Below, piece by piece: positions 21,526 through 32,829 of a stretch of 64,000 nt of DNA. The notes under the pieces are model-generated. The model ran no database searches. It worked only from the letters and a program-made list of their open reading frames with translations, and was not told where the DNA came from. Source of the DNA: Phoma sp. XZ068 (Eukaryota; Ascomycota; Dothideomycetes; Pleosporales; Didymellaceae); assembly GCA_004835665.1 (NCBI GenBank), contig RBKR01000016.1, forward strand, positions 434,001 through 498,000, in the 5' to 3' direction. Numbering within the stretch: position 1 is the stretch's first letter; every line of letters starts with the position of its first letter. The position numbers and the translations under genes were made by a program.

Positions 21526-22472
21526 ACCGGAAACAGTATAGAATTAACGGCAGTGTGGGAAGGACTGGAGGTGCGGAGAGAATAGCCGTAAGATTATGGA
21601 GTGAGCAAATACCACTTGTCGTACCGTGGTGTAGGCCCCGACCCGCACTTATTCATATGGTTAGGCCACGCTCAGAGTTTAACACAACCACCAATGAGAC
21701 GCTAGAAATTTACCTCAATCCCCTGTACTATTGACATCGTAAGTTACCGACCATGACATGTGCCAGTCAGCCTAGTATCTCGCAAGTCGGCCATTTCTCG
21801 TAGATTGAAAGTGGACCAGCAACGAAACGCGAAGCGAGGCGGTTGCCGATCATGGGGCGAAAGGATGCATGGTATTTTGACGTCGAAAATCGATAGAAAA
21901 TCTTGTCTGGTGCAAAAAAAATGGCCCAGAGAAAGAATTCGCAGCCGTCACTGCTGTAAGATGACCACTGTAGATACGTGATACCCGCGAACGCAGCGTC
22001 TAGGACCGAGAAATCCCGTGAAAGGGGTTTGTCAGAATGGAGATGGTACAGGTACCCACCCGGCAGACGGCACGATGAAAGGACGGCGTGCCCGTCGGGA
22101 TCTGCACAGTTCCACTTGTTTTCAGCTAGTGGCCTTGGCAGTGAACAAGCTTCCGGGTATTCACAACATGTAGGTTCTTCCTGCTGTTTTGGTGCTTTGC
22201 CTGCTTCCAGTTCAGTTTACGACGACTACCATTGTATCGATGTCTATTCGCGTCCTGGCGACCGGCTCCATTGTATTCTCGCATAATTGATCGTTGTTAA
22301 AGCCACCTAGGTACTTCCACGATGCCCTGTTCCCGGAGGAACGTGGGGACTAGATTCGAAAGTCGGGCGCCTTAAATGCTACCCGCGTGGCTCGCCCGTT
22401 TATGCGCCTATTAAAAGCAGGATGCCCTCGCCGCGTTAGGAACCCATATCGATACCCTAATCACTGGTCAAA
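21526..22472. other. Divergent intergenic region
   Basis: About 0.95 kb between the head-to-head cysteine-rich protein and esterase genes. No supportable gene; promoters of both are expected here. Confidence 0.55.
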
Positions 22473-23567
22473 ATGGTACTTTCATGGGCCTTCAGTGCGG
22501 TAGTCCTCGCCGCGTTACCTATCATCAGCTGCGCAGCCGCGAAGAACAACTCTGGATGCGGCGGCTCTCTGCCAAAAGGTGTTGAGCTGGATAAGTCTGT
22601 CAATCTCACCATTAGTAGTTCTAGCGGAGTGGCTACGAGGGGATATCGTCTTCACCTACCCAAATCATACGACACAAATAAGAAACTTCCCCTGATCTTG
22701 TCATTTCACGGGCGTGGCAAGGACGCAAAGTTTCAAGAAGAACTCTCGCAATTCTCAAACGCGACGTATGGATTCGAGGGCATCTCTGTTTACCCAGAAG
22801 GTATACCAAAAGTATGTGCTACATTTCCAAAACATAACAAGCACGAGCTGTACGGAAGGTTGTGTACAGATTCTGGCTTCGTAAATGCGCTCTCTTGCTC
22901 ACCACATCACTCCAGCTCTGTACTGATACTTCTGCAGACTTCCAGAGGCACCCAGCAATGGCAAGGCGACCCAGATTCTCCGTCGTCTATCGACGATGTG
23001 ACGTTTACACTGGAGCTCCTGGATGAACTTGAAAAGACTTACTGCATCGACACATCCCGGATCTATGCTGCTGGCAAGTCCAATGGAGCCGGATTCACCG
23101 GTGTGCTAGCATGTGATGCGGAAGCAACGATGCGGATCGCTGCATTTGCACCAGTCTCCGGAGCCTTCTACCTCAACCCCGACCAAGAACTACCCCCTTG
23201 CAATCCCAGCCGTCAACCCATCCCTATCATGGAGTTCCACGGCTTCAAGGATACTACGATCCCATATGCAGGCGGCATCAACACGAGAGGTAACGCAAAC
23301 TCAACGAACGTGATCACTTGGGTGGACGAATGGGCCAGGCGGGATGGATTCCAGGTCGATGCAAACAAGACATCGTACTTGTGCAGCGGGAACAAGAAAG
23401 TGACCAGGTACAGTTGGGATGAGACAGTCGTTCACTACAACTACACGAACTTGTACCACGACTGGCCAAGCTCGTTCCCAAACGGCGATACTGAGAAGGC
23501 GTTGACATGCCAAGAGGCGGAAGCGACGAGCATCATTCTCGCGTGGTTTAAGAAGTGGACTTTGTAA
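22473..23567 (+). CDS. Secreted CE1-type esterase (feruloyl esterase / depolymerase-like)
   Basis: The frame reads through as 364 codons, but residues 114-155 are a 126-nt in-frame intron (22812-22937: GTATGT donor, TACTGAT branch, TCTGCAG end). Splicing gives 322 residues and restores YPEGIPKTSRGTQQWQGDPD. Seen: a signal peptide (about residues 1-22), the alpha/beta-hydrolase oxyanion segment LILSFHGRGKDA, the nucleophile in GKSNGAG (Ser161 of the spliced protein), EFHGFKDTTIPYAGG with an acidic residue, and the His in LYHDWPS near the C-terminus. This matches fungal feruloyl-esterase/LpqC-type carbohydrate esterases that act on plant wall material outside the cell. Several N-x-S/T sites suggest glycosylation. 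The precise substrate is not decided by sequence alone. Confidence 0.88.
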   Translation: MVLSWAFSAVVLAALPIISCAAAKNNSGCGGSLPKGVELDKSVNLTISSSSGVATRGYRLHLPKSYDTNKKLPLILSFHGRGKDAKFQEELSQFSNATYGFEGISVYPEGIPKVCATFPKHNKHELYGRLCTDSGFVNALSCSPHHSSSVLILLQTSRGTQQWQGDPDSPSSIDDVTFTLELLDELEKTYCIDTSRIYAAGKSNGAGFTGVLACDAEATMRIAAFAPVSGAFYLNPDQELPPCNPSRQPIPIMEFHGFKDTTIPYAGGINTRGNANSTNVITWVDEWARRDGFQVDANKTSYLCSGNKKVTRYSWDETVVHYNYTNLYHDWPSSFPNGDTEKALTCQEAEATSIILAWFKKWTL

Positions 23568-24021
23568 GAACAGAGACTTTCGATGGTGTGCAAGGCCATT
23601 GGTAGTTGAACCCTCAAAATGTGGTAAAGCCCTCTGAGCCCGCAGTCCGCTTCTGAGAGATGATTTGTGAAATCAAATGAATTGGGACTCCGTGATGCAG
23701 ACAGGCTGCTCGAAACTGCGTGTGGGTCAAATGGTCAGCTTACATAGTAGTGGAGCGGGCAAGCCTTGTGGATCGAAATGTTCTAGCTCCAACAGGCAAC
23801 TAGTAGTATGTCTCGCCCCGCACGAGTGTGGGCCGAGGCACATAACAAACACCTAAGGGCGATACCTAGAGTCAGCTTACACTTGCCAATACTTCAACCT
23901 ACCCACGTTAATTGTACTATCAGAATTGCATTAAAACCGCCAGATTTTTCAGGTGTTTTGACAACTGGAATCACTTCACAACACCCAAAAAACGACGCTG
24001 GACTTACAGTTAAAGCCCGCC
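23568..24021. other. Intergenic region
   Basis: No supportable gene between the esterase stop and the transesterase-like start. Confidence 0.55.
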
Positions 24022-25397
24022 ATGGTCGACTTTGAGACAGAGATACAACAGGCCGTCGACGCCCAGGACATTCCAGGTTGCGTTCTGCTGGCTACTAATC
24101 GTGATGGTAATATCTCTTCTGCACCCTCGCCATCACACGCTTACAGATCAAGGCTCGTTCAAATACACCAAGACCTTCGGCCACACCTCCATGAAGACCG
24201 AGAATGCGAAACCCCTTCAGACCAATACAGTAATGTGGGTGGCATCCTGTACCAAACTTATGACCTCCATTTGCGCACTGCAGCTTGTCGAGAATGGCAA
24301 ACTAACTCTCGACGACCCTGTCTACGTGCACATCCCCGAACTGAAGGACTTCAAGATCCTCCAAACCTTCAACAACGAAGGTAAACCTGTTGAAGTGCAG
24401 CACACCAAGCCCATCACCCTACGCACCCTCTTGACACACACAAGCGGTTTAACGTATGACGGAATGCATCCCAAACTCCTAGCCTGGCTGGCCTACCATG
24501 GTCGAGAGCATTCTGTAGCCAAGAAGTTACTACAGCGCTTCGACGCACCACTCACATTCGAGCCGGGAGAGAGTTGGATGTACGGCCCTGGGATCGACTA
24601 CACGGGTTTGCTCATCGAACGCGTGACTGGTCTTACGTTGGAGGAGTACATGCGCCAGAACTTGTGGGAGCCACTCGGAATCAAAGACATGACCTTCAAG
24701 CTTAAGTCGCGACCGGACATGAAGGAGAGAATGGCAGACATGAGCATGCGAGATGAAAAGTCGGGCAAGGTTCGCCACACAAGCGCAAGAATGACGTATC
24801 TGGATGGAGATGGAGAAGAGGTGGAAGATTGTATGGGTGGGCAAGGTGTCTTCACAAGTCCTGAAGAATACATAAAGGTGCTGTATGCGTTATTGACGAC
24901 AGATGAGAACGAGAACGTACTGAGGAAGGAGACGCTTGAACAATTCTTCACCCCGCAATTGGGAGAAGGCGCTTCGACAGCGATCAACGCACTTTTGCAG
25001 GATGATATGGTGAGAAATCTGGTAAATTGCTTTAGAGTGCGCTGACAGTGGATAATGCAGGCCAACAATGCAATGGGCGGGACGCAGAAAGACTCGAAGA
25101 AAGACTTCGGTCTTGGAGGCCTTCTGCTCACAGACAATCAAAAAGATGGCAAAGCGGCTGGCACAATGATCTGGGGTGGATTGCCAAATTTGATCTGGGT
25201 AAGCTCGATTCCAAACTACTGTTTTCTGTGTACCTAACTTGACTTAGTGGGTTGACCGTAAGACCGGATTGTGCGGCTTGTACGCGGGGCAGGTTATTCC
25301 TACCGGTGACGCGAAATGCGCGGCTTTGGATCGTAGTTTTGAGGCAGCTATGTACGAGAAGTATAAAGAGAGTGGCCTAGTAAGTCCTCGTCTCTAA
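24022..25397 (+). CDS. Beta-lactamase-fold hydrolase/transesterase (LovD/EstB-like)
   Basis: Four exons (24022-24106, 24147-25009, 25061-25198, 25248-25397) give 411 residues; introns are 40, 51 and 49 nt with consistent phases. The class C beta-lactamase/DD-peptidase fold is shown by S-x-x-K (SCTK, Ser62 and Lys65), the Tyr motif MYGPGIDYTG, THTSGLTYDG, and the C-terminal WWVDRKTGLCGLYAGQV that forms the last strand. In fungi this family includes acyl transferases of polyketide pathways (LovD) and esterases. No polyketide synthase or other biosynthetic gene is nearby, so a pathway role cannot be inferred. There is no signal peptide. The end is slightly uncertain because the final codons CTAGTAAGT could also be a donor to a further exon. 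Confidence 0.83.
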
Positions 25398-25855
25398 TTC
25401 AAGAATATATATCAGAGTCAAGACATGAGCCTTTAGCCATCATGAGAGGTTGTCTCGCACCATACACATCAGAAAATAACATTGGTAACATGACACGGTT
25501 GTCAATATCTACAATACTCTAACACTTCAGAATTGGTCCTGCCTCGCGGGAATCATGCTTTCATATTTCATACTCCTTCCTACTGCCCCTGGAAACCGTG
25601 AGGCCTTCTGGTTACTCTTTTCACGTCTCCAGCCCGCAAATCCAGACAGACCAAATTTCGTGATCGTTCTGTCCGACTTCGTAAATACATATCTCTGTCG
25701 CTCATTCCGTTGGAGCTATATGGCTGAAGCACCTCCAATTCGCTGATTACCAGGTCTCTAGAACTTCGTAGGCGCTTTGATTTCACAGTCGAACGCTAGA
25801 ATTCGAGTGCGCTCTTTCGTATAGCCAGCAGTGATTTGCCATACCCAAGTGAGTG
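25398..25855. other. Convergent intergenic region
   Basis: No supportable gene; 3' flanks of two convergent genes. Confidence 0.55.
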
Positions 25856-27253
25856 TTACCCTTCAATAATTTGAATATTGTCAGAGGACTTGAGCGCCCA
25901 AAGGAGAACAGTGGAATTATCGTCAACTATGCTTAGCTCCGGGTCCGCCACATATCCATCAAGATTGCGGATGGTTTCTGCCATGCCTCGCACCTGACTC
26001 TTGCGGTCCTCCTCAGCTGGATCCTGCGTAGGCCCAAAATGCGCAGTCCAAGGTCCAGGATCGCATCGTTTGACTTGCTTGGTAAGTTCATGAAGAGTGA
26101 AGGATGTCAATTCCTCCGTGGGTTTCAGGCTGAGAGCAGCCGCTGTGCGCTCGGGTCAGCAATATACATGAGATTGCGAAGGCTGCATACCATTGATCCA
26201 GCACTGCGATGCATGGGAGTTGACCAATCCACAATCCATGCACGACAAAGCTGCAATTTGAGCAGTAAATTGTCCAAAAGGCGTTAGGTTGGCACACGCC
26301 CGAGTTGAGATACTACCAGTCGGTTCGCATACGATTTCGTCGCTCTCGTACATGTGGCAAGCATCTTCGTCATGGTCCGCGAAGTGACCCTTTTCGGCCA
26401 TACTACACACAGTAACAGACGGAGAATGAACTTCCACGAAGGCATCCGCACTGCTCGATTGCATACGTCTTATATGTCTCTGGTCACGCGGCGAAGCTTG
26501 TTGGTCTCCCATGAATCCCATGTAGTCGCTCTGGGTTACTTCCTGTGTAGCTGGATCTACAGAGCTGGGTCGGGTAAACATATCGCTGCGCGGTGTGATT
26601 GCTAGGTTTGACGCTGATTGAATAGGCGAGACATTCTTTCTATTGCACAGTGGAGGTGAAAGTAGCAACCTAGGTGATGATGGTGTTGTAGAGGCTCGAT
26701 TCGAAGAACGTATAGTACTTGGAATAAGAATGGCGAAAGTCGGATCTGTTCCAGTAGGCGGCAAGCATAGGGATGGCGACGTGGGAGTTTTGACCCCCAA
26801 CACACCTTCCTGAGTTCCATATTTGGCGAGTCGGTAATCGACAAGCTTTTGATCGGTACTGATAGGATACAGTGGCACTCGACCTCGAAATGATAACGAC
26901 TTTCCTAGCAGTTTCCTTTCACTGTAAATCGTCTCCAGATGCGCTGCTGCGGTGCCTACCAATGGCTTTTTGCTGGGGTCCAGCTCGCCAGGTATCCAGC
27001 GCAGCATAATGTCATCAAATGTGCCATCCCCAACATCCTGTGCGATCAGAACGGCCTCAGGCGTATTTAGTCCACGTCTGTAGGCGCGCCGATCGTCGTC
27101 GTCCGTTGAGAACCTCCAGTAGCCATTAATTGTATGTATAGGATCACACTGCCTCGCAAAGCGGTGGAATTTGCCATCTGACCCAAACACCGCCCCGCGA
27201 TGTGCGCTGTAGTATGTGACTTTTTCCGTTGGTGTTCGAGTGAGTGGTGACAT
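25856..27253 (-). CDS. Uncharacterised protein
   Basis: Two exons (27253-26191, 26142-25856) joined over a 48-nt intron (GTATGC donor, TTGCTGAC branch, GCACAG end) give 449 residues. I do not recognise the family. The first ~125 residues look folded (VTYYSAHRGAVFGSDGKFH, INGYWRFST, DDIMLRWIPGELDPSKK). They are followed by ~110 Ser/Thr/Pro-rich, probably disordered residues. A cysteine-containing segment (ACANLTPFGQF, SCMDCGLVNSHASQCW) and a charged C-terminal domain (ELTSFTLHELTKQVKRCDPG) complete it. There is no signal peptide or membrane span. It is head-to-head with the SAT4-type gene at about 1 kb. Probably lineage-restricted; the gene itself is fairly likely because the splice restores a long open C-terminus. 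Confidence 0.6.
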
Positions 27254-28305
27254 GGCCGCCGGCAGATCAGCTGCGAGGCTGAATTATGAGAGAGCGGGAG
27301 GGCGACGAAGGTGTTTGTCGAAGCGTTAGAACCGAAAGCACATGGACTGACGCAACCAGAGATGAAGAAAAAAGGAAAGAGTGAGCTTAACAAGAGAAGT
27401 TGCATTCACACTACCTCTCTTGTAGAAGCTACGCTGAGTCCTCCAGGCTGGACAATCAAGGGCGCGAACATGATAGGTAATTTGCCCACGCAACGCTGTC
27501 GCGCACGTGGATCTTAGAGCCTACTTCACCTGAAATGGGCTGCTACCCTCGCGCGTTTGTAGGTCCACAAAACCCATCATTGCCACTTGAAAAGTGCTAA
27601 TGGGTCACTACTGCTTCTTATGCCATTCTTTGTATGTATCTCCGCAAATTAAGGAACAATCGTTCAATGCGACAGCTTTGTTTCAATGACGCGCGCGGGA
27701 TTAAACCTACCTGAGTATTTGAGAAATGCATGTTTTGGTGTCTACTGACTCCTTAGCTCACCTCATAGTGCACTATCCGTAGGATGATTGTTAGTCGGTT
27801 CGTAGCTGCTTATGCTGCTGCCTCCGCTGATCAACGCTGTGCCGTGTGTGTCGCTTCACCTTCCTAGTTCACTACCTATTAGTTCCTAACCCAATCCTGG
27901 CTACGAACTTCAAACACTAGCACCTTTTGTGTGCTTCATTCAACTTCTCAAGACTTTCCTAAATGGTTCATGTCCTTGCGTCTTCCCAGGACTAGGTCTT
28001 GTGCAGCTAATACCGGCATACGCCAGTGACTTCGTGCATGAAGAAATGAACGCTAATCATAGTTCGTTGCGTAGCTGCGCCTGTACCTTGAAGCTGTCAA
28101 CTATCAGAAACAGGGTCAATTTCCTCCAACTATGCAAGTATCGGCGCCGATAACAAGAGATGTCCGTCAAGACCAACAGGCTTCGTCAGCCTCATCTCGA
28201 AGGGTGACTTGCATATACAGCCCTATGCGCAACCACATCTCCTCCATTTTGCCCACCTAAATTGGTCGACTATGCCCTAACAATATGTTCTCTTCTTGAT
28301 TGGCC
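27254..28305. other. Divergent intergenic region
   Basis: About 1.05 kb, locally AT-rich, with no supportable gene. Confidence 0.55.
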
Positions 28306-29956
28306 ATGGTGCAGCTCACAGGAAGAGCAAGCGATTCTGCGGGGTTCACCACTCCAGCGGTGTCTTCGGGTATGCTTCTTGTATGTCTGCAGGCTTCCAT
28401 CGATCTAGCTTGTCACTCTTATACTGATGAAATATCTCTGTCAGGGTACGATTTGGACAATCACTGCCCTGTCGTTTGTTTTCCTGCCTGCGCGACTTTT
28501 TTTTCGATGGACCGCGACAAAACACCTTTACTGGGACGATTTCCTTGTGGCCTTGGCCTGGATCATATCTCTCGCAATTACAGTCACCATAACGGTATTC
28601 TGCCCGGTTACCATTGAACTCATGTTGATCGGTGCAGGGCGTAAGAAGTTCCCACCCAACGTCAAAATCATCACAATGCAGTTCACACGAGTTTTCACTG
28701 CCATACCCATGCTCTTCTATGTGGGACTGTGGTGCGTCAAGCTGGCTTTTCTGCTTTTCTTCAGAAGATTAGGGTTACGCAATGTAACCAGTCTCCGGCG
28801 TTTGTGGTGGGCTGTGTCAGCTGTGACGGCCGCGAGCTTTGCTGCCTGTTATGCGACGTTGCCCTACCGATGCACATTCGTCAGTTTCGAAGTCGTGGCG
28901 AGCCCTGAATGTCAAACCCAAGGCCTAAGCTTCGTTAGCATGCGTGTCAACTGCGCGCTTGACGTTGTTACAGACTGCTTGAGTAAGTGCATTCATCTAT
29001 TGATTGACAGCGAGCTGCGGATCTCTCATTCTACGAGATTCGCAACGCAGCATCTACCCATACTCTATCTATGAGGAGATCAGACTGAACCTACTTCTGT
29101 ACTGTAGAATACGGCGCCTTTCAAGCAAACTTCCGGATCAGTTGAAGGCCTTCAGACCAAATGTCGTGTCGAAGGCTGAGGTGACGATACTCTGTTCCTC
29201 ACCATTGCTCACAATGCAAGAGCCATCCAAGTTCACCATTACTGACGTCAAGCGCGTAGTCATGACAATACCGTTCCTCGTCCTAAGGCGAGTCCGTATA
29301 TCTACCCATCAAAGGATCATCCTATCGGCCGTCTTCTCACTTATCATCATCACCATCGTCTTCGCCATCGTTCGTGCTACAGTCACAACTGTTGGAGTCA
29401 AGCGGCAAATCGATCCTATCTGGATGTACATGTGGACGAGCCTGGAGCTGAACATCGGTATGAAAAGCTTTCAAACACTCACTAACAAGACTAACGAAGA
29501 AAAACAGCCATTATAGTTGCCTGTGTTGCCCCTTATCGATCCCTATTCATTCGCAATCGCCTCCCCCCACAGGAGCCACGCCGACCTCCAGGCATCAAAG
29601 ACCGGGTCCGTAACCTCTGGACTAGCTCCTTCTCACAATCATCGAGACGACAATATGCTGAAGGAGACTGGTCGACCATGGAATTGCCGTATCTGGCGCC
29701 ATGGGTGGATGCAGGGCATGACGAGGCTCGAGAGGTAGAAGCGAACGTGGTATGTCAGGGATTTGGCACGGTGGACGCCTCTTCAAGATGTGAAGATCCA
29801 TATATGACCGCGAACATGCCTTACCTGGCGCCTTGGAACGAGAGTAACGCTACTGAGTGTACTGGAGGGCCACCTCTGCCAGTGCATTTGTCAGAGCGGC
29901 CAAATCATGGTCACAGCTTCAATTCGATACTTCACGCAGACGAAGAGCAGATATAA
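28306..29956 (+). CDS. SAT4/rhodopsin-like fungal integral membrane protein
   Basis: Four exons (28306-28380, 28445-28982, 29260-29457, 29508-29956) give 419 residues. Introns are 64, 277 and 50 nt. The 277-nt intron is required because the family block DCLIMTIPFLVLRRVRIS is only made by joining 28982 to 29260. Seen: seven hydrophobic segments, LYWDDFLVALAW, LWCVKLAFLLFFRRLG, CALDVVTDCL, VFSLIIITIVFAIVRATV, and the final span with IAIIVACVAPYRSLF. This is the Pezizomycotina-expanded SAT4/PTH11-related family of plasma-membrane proteins; some members act as receptors, but most are uncharacterised. The cytosolic tail contains PYLAPW twice (ELPYLAPWVDAG and NMPYLAPWNESN). ATG 28306 is the first usable start. 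No CFEM domain is visible. Confidence 0.85.
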
Positions 29957-30274
29957 ATCTCAACAATGCGATCATCTATGGGGAGGAGTTATCTGTGAAA
30001 CTACTCAATGAAATCGTGAACCAATTATCCTAAAGAGGTCTATGCGATGCCACAGCCACGGTGATGGTGAAAAAAACCCCTCCCGACAATAACAGCTCCT
30101 AAGTGCTGGCCAAGTCGAGGCGTTGATGATGCCTGGAGCTCGACCCATGTCGACCAAGACCATGCCAATATCCATGAATGTTGTGTTTTGTAATGTGTGT
30201 CAGTCTCAATTCGCCAACCCGTCCATCAAATGCGTATTGCAAAGTCCTTGCCGTTATCCCCGCATCCCATCCGC
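29957..30274. other. Convergent 3' region
   Basis: About 0.3 kb between convergent genes; nothing supportable. Confidence 0.55.
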
Positions 30275-31765
30275 CTACACAAACGCTGCCTTCTCGAGGG
30301 CCTCGCGCTGACGAATTGCACCGTGATCCACACTCACCTCAACGTTACCGAGATTGTGTGATACGGGCGAAGATTGGAGGGCGGGAGTTGGTGCCGACAC
30401 GCCATACGAAGTAGAGGCCTTTGGCGCAGGGCTCGGTGAGGGCGGCGTGCCAGTAGTAAGCCTGGTTGCGAGCGAATCGTCGGCCTCTGGAGTTGGTGGT
30501 GAGTTGCGGATAGCACGAGCAACGTGAAACTCATGGCCTGGTCCTTTCGCTTGGATGCACGGCAGCTCAGCGAGGGAATTTTCGAGCTCCCTAGGGTCAA
30601 GGTTTCGGAGCATCGGGAGTAGGACGCGGCACTTCTCTTGCTCATTGAGACTATAGAAGTTGGCGGCAAGTAGCTCATCAATGCTGCGGTGACGGGGAGG
30701 AGTGCTTGGTGAGACGGTGATGTTGTTGGCTGCTGAGGCGGTCCGCTGGTTTTGTGACTTCTTTGATGTGGTCTTAGTCTTCTTGGAGACTTTGGACGTA
30801 GCGGGGGTGGCAGACTTGGGAGAAGGCTTTGGGGTGCGCTTGGTTGGTGCTCGCTTTACCTTCATGTTGACTGGATGAGCCATAGCAATGTTGGGGGGCG
30901 ATGTGGTGGCGTCGGTGTGGTCTGAAGTGCCGTAACCGAGATCGGGGTTCTTGCGGATAAAAGCTTCAATTGATTCAAGGTCTTCGGCAGAGATTTCGAG
31001 GTCTTGAGGCTCGTTTATATATGTGTTGGAGGATTGTGTGGTGAAGTCGAGGTGAGTTCGAGATATCTGTGGTGTGGTCGGAGATGTCTTTGGTGTCTTG
31101 GGTGAATGTGAGATCTCCTTGAATGCGCGGCGCTCATCCTCGGTGACCTTTGAGGACCACAAGGCCTCAATTGGACCCATCTGCGTCGTCATTTGCTTTT
31201 TTGGCGGAGATCCTTCTTCACCACCGATTGACTTTCGCTTCTGCGGGCTGCTGCTGCTCTGACGACCTCGAGACATCTGTTGGAGCTCGGGCTCAGAATT
31301 CACAGCCGCCAACGCAGCCTTCAACTGCGCAATCTCAGCTTGCGCAGTCTCGAGCTGTGTGGCGGTAGCGAGATCCTCAGCTGGCTCAGAAATCGTAGTA
31401 GCGAGCTCTGGTAGCGTGTTGTTGTCAGTCACCTCTGGTAGTGGTGACAAAGGTGCCACTTCGGCAGCAGCGGGGAGACTGTCGGCACTTCCATCTAGTT
31501 CAAGGAAGTCCTCAAATCTGACAGCGTTGATATCATCAACGGAATCTGCAGCGGAAGGCGAAAACCAGCCAACCGGCTCACCGCGGACGCCTTCGAGAAA
31601 TCCGGCGCCAGACGAGGCGAGGACAATGGCGCCTTCAGCGTTGTCGGCTGCAGGCTGAGGCAATTCGTCAGTGGCAGCATATACGGTGTCGGTGAAGCTG
31701 AAAGCCTTGTGCAGCTCGAGGAATTCGTCGCCAGCGACGAAGTTGTAGGCATCTGAAAGTGACAT
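30275..31765 (-). CDS. Uncharacterised, mostly disordered basic protein
   Basis: A single-exon protein of 496 residues starting MSLSDAYNFVAGDEFLEL. I do not recognise a family. The N-terminal 170 residues are acidic and Ala-rich with a short predicted helix (ATQLETAQAEIAQLKAALAA). A middle part has SPPKKQM and TPKTSPTTP motifs. A strongly basic Lys/Pro/Thr-rich stretch (KVKRAPTKRTPKPSPKS and onward) looks like a nuclear signal or nucleic-acid-binding tail. A short folded-looking segment (IDELLAANFYSLNEQEKCRV, MLRNLDPRELENSLAELP) may be the conserved core. A nuclear regulatory role is only a guess. The open frame extends upstream to 31807 but begins with TTG there. Confidence 0.7.
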   Translation of the reverse strand: MSLSDAYNFVAGDEFLELHKAFSFTDTVYAATDELPQPAADNAEGAIVLASSGAGFLEGVRGEPVGWFSPSAADSVDDINAVRFEDFLELDGSADSLPAAAEVAPLSPLPEVTDNNTLPELATTISEPAEDLATATQLETAQAEIAQLKAALAAVNSEPELQQMSRGRQSSSSPQKRKSIGGEEGSPPKKQMTTQMGPIEALWSSKVTEDERRAFKEISHSPKTPKTSPTTPQISRTHLDFTTQSSNTYINEPQDLEISAEDLESIEAFIRKNPDLGYGTSDHTDATTSPPNIAMAHPVNMKVKRAPTKRTPKPSPKSATPATSKVSKKTKTTSKKSQNQRTASAANNITVSPSTPPRHRSIDELLAANFYSLNEQEKCRVLLPMLRNLDPRELENSLAELPCIQAKGPGHEFHVARAIRNSPPTPEADDSLATRLTTGTPPSPSPAPKASTSYGVSAPTPALQSSPVSHNLGNVEVSVDHGAIRQREALEKAAFV

Positions 31766-32829
31766 TGTGAATGATAGTAGATGAGCTGAAAATTTGGTGG
31801 ACACCAAGAGTACGAGAGGAGGGTGTAGATTTGGATCCAGGGAGCAGCTTGAGGACTTCAGGTACTCTCAAAAAGGGAAGCTGGGTGGTCTTGACTAAGC
31901 CAACAGCTACTCAACTTTGCGTCCATCATGTGTCAGTGCGCTCACAGTTCAGGGAGCAGATACGCCAGCAGAGGTACTAGATTGGTCCAGCCTCCCAGGA
32001 TTCAACACCGATGACGGGTATCGTGTCAGGCGTTAGTAATAAGATAGAGCGAAGAACCTTTTGCTACCTTCCTTCACCTTGAACACTGCCGGCTGATTGG
32101 ACGTGCTAGCCAGTACAAGGTCAACAACAGTGGAGACAACAGCAGGATCAGGTTTAAAAGAGGAGATCGTACGTTCTGTGCGTTTGAACTGACGCACGTT
32201 GCAATAAGGGGGAGTCGTTATGGCTGTAAAAGGGAGTGAATGTGCGCGGGTGAGGTGAAAGTGAAGGTAGATGTGATTACTCTGTAGCAAGCACCGCCGA
32301 GTCCGAACGGTGCTAGCTGTATAGAGCAAGAAAGTAAAACTGAGAACTGATGAATGCTTAGCGATTGTTTTGCGTTTTGCACTCAAAGTAGAATGCAGAC
32401 AAATTCTGCCCAAGATCGATAGCATGCAGCAACGAACGAGAGGTGTGTATGATGACATGAAAAAGTGGACGAGAAAAATGTATAGCCACCTACCAGGGAA
32501 GAACATCTTGTCAAGCCCCAGCACATTATACTTCGCTCGCGCCATGTCGAGTTCGTTGCGAAGCGTGATTCGTACAGTTGCCCGTGAGAAGCTTGGCTAG
32601 TGGACGCGACATATCTCGACCGATGAGGAACAAGCATTTCCCTTTATAGTTTAGAAGTGTGACGAGAATAAACAATGGTGATACAGGCATTAAGTGAAGA
32701 AAGATGGTGACGTTGTGAGAAGCATATGGCAGCGGTGTAGTCTACGAACCATATTTAATCAGCACCTTGACACATGGCTGCCACGCATGAGAAGTACGAG
32801 TTTTTGATTGTAGTTGTTAGGTCGATAGG
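31766..32829. other. Intergenic region with one doubtful frame
   Basis: About 1.06 kb. Apart from the low-confidence 170-codon frame listed separately, nothing is supportable. Confidence 0.5.
32033..32545 (-). CDS. Possible small gene (170 codons), doubtful
   Basis: An open minus-strand frame from ATG 32545 (MARAKYNVLGLDKMFFPG) to a stop at 32033. The first 17 codons look plausible and end at CCTG/GTAGGT, a possible donor. A TTTTACAG acceptor further down would also keep frame, so the middle may be an intron, giving a much shorter protein. No domain, signal or homologue is recognised. It could equally be chance or transcribed leader. Confidence 0.22.
   Translation of the reverse strand: MARAKYNVLGLDKMFFPGRWLYIFLVHFFMSSYTPLVRCCMLSILGRICLHSTLSAKRKTIAKHSSVLSFTFLLYTASTVRTRRCLLQSNHIYLHFHLTRAHSLPFTAITTPPYCNVRQFKRTERTISSFKPDPAVVSTVVDLVLASTSNQPAVFKVKEGSKRFFALSYY

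Noticed and set aside
22473..25397. Esterase and LovD-like enzyme as a biosynthetic cluster
   Set aside because: No synthase, oxidase or transporter backbone nearby; proximity alone is not evidence.
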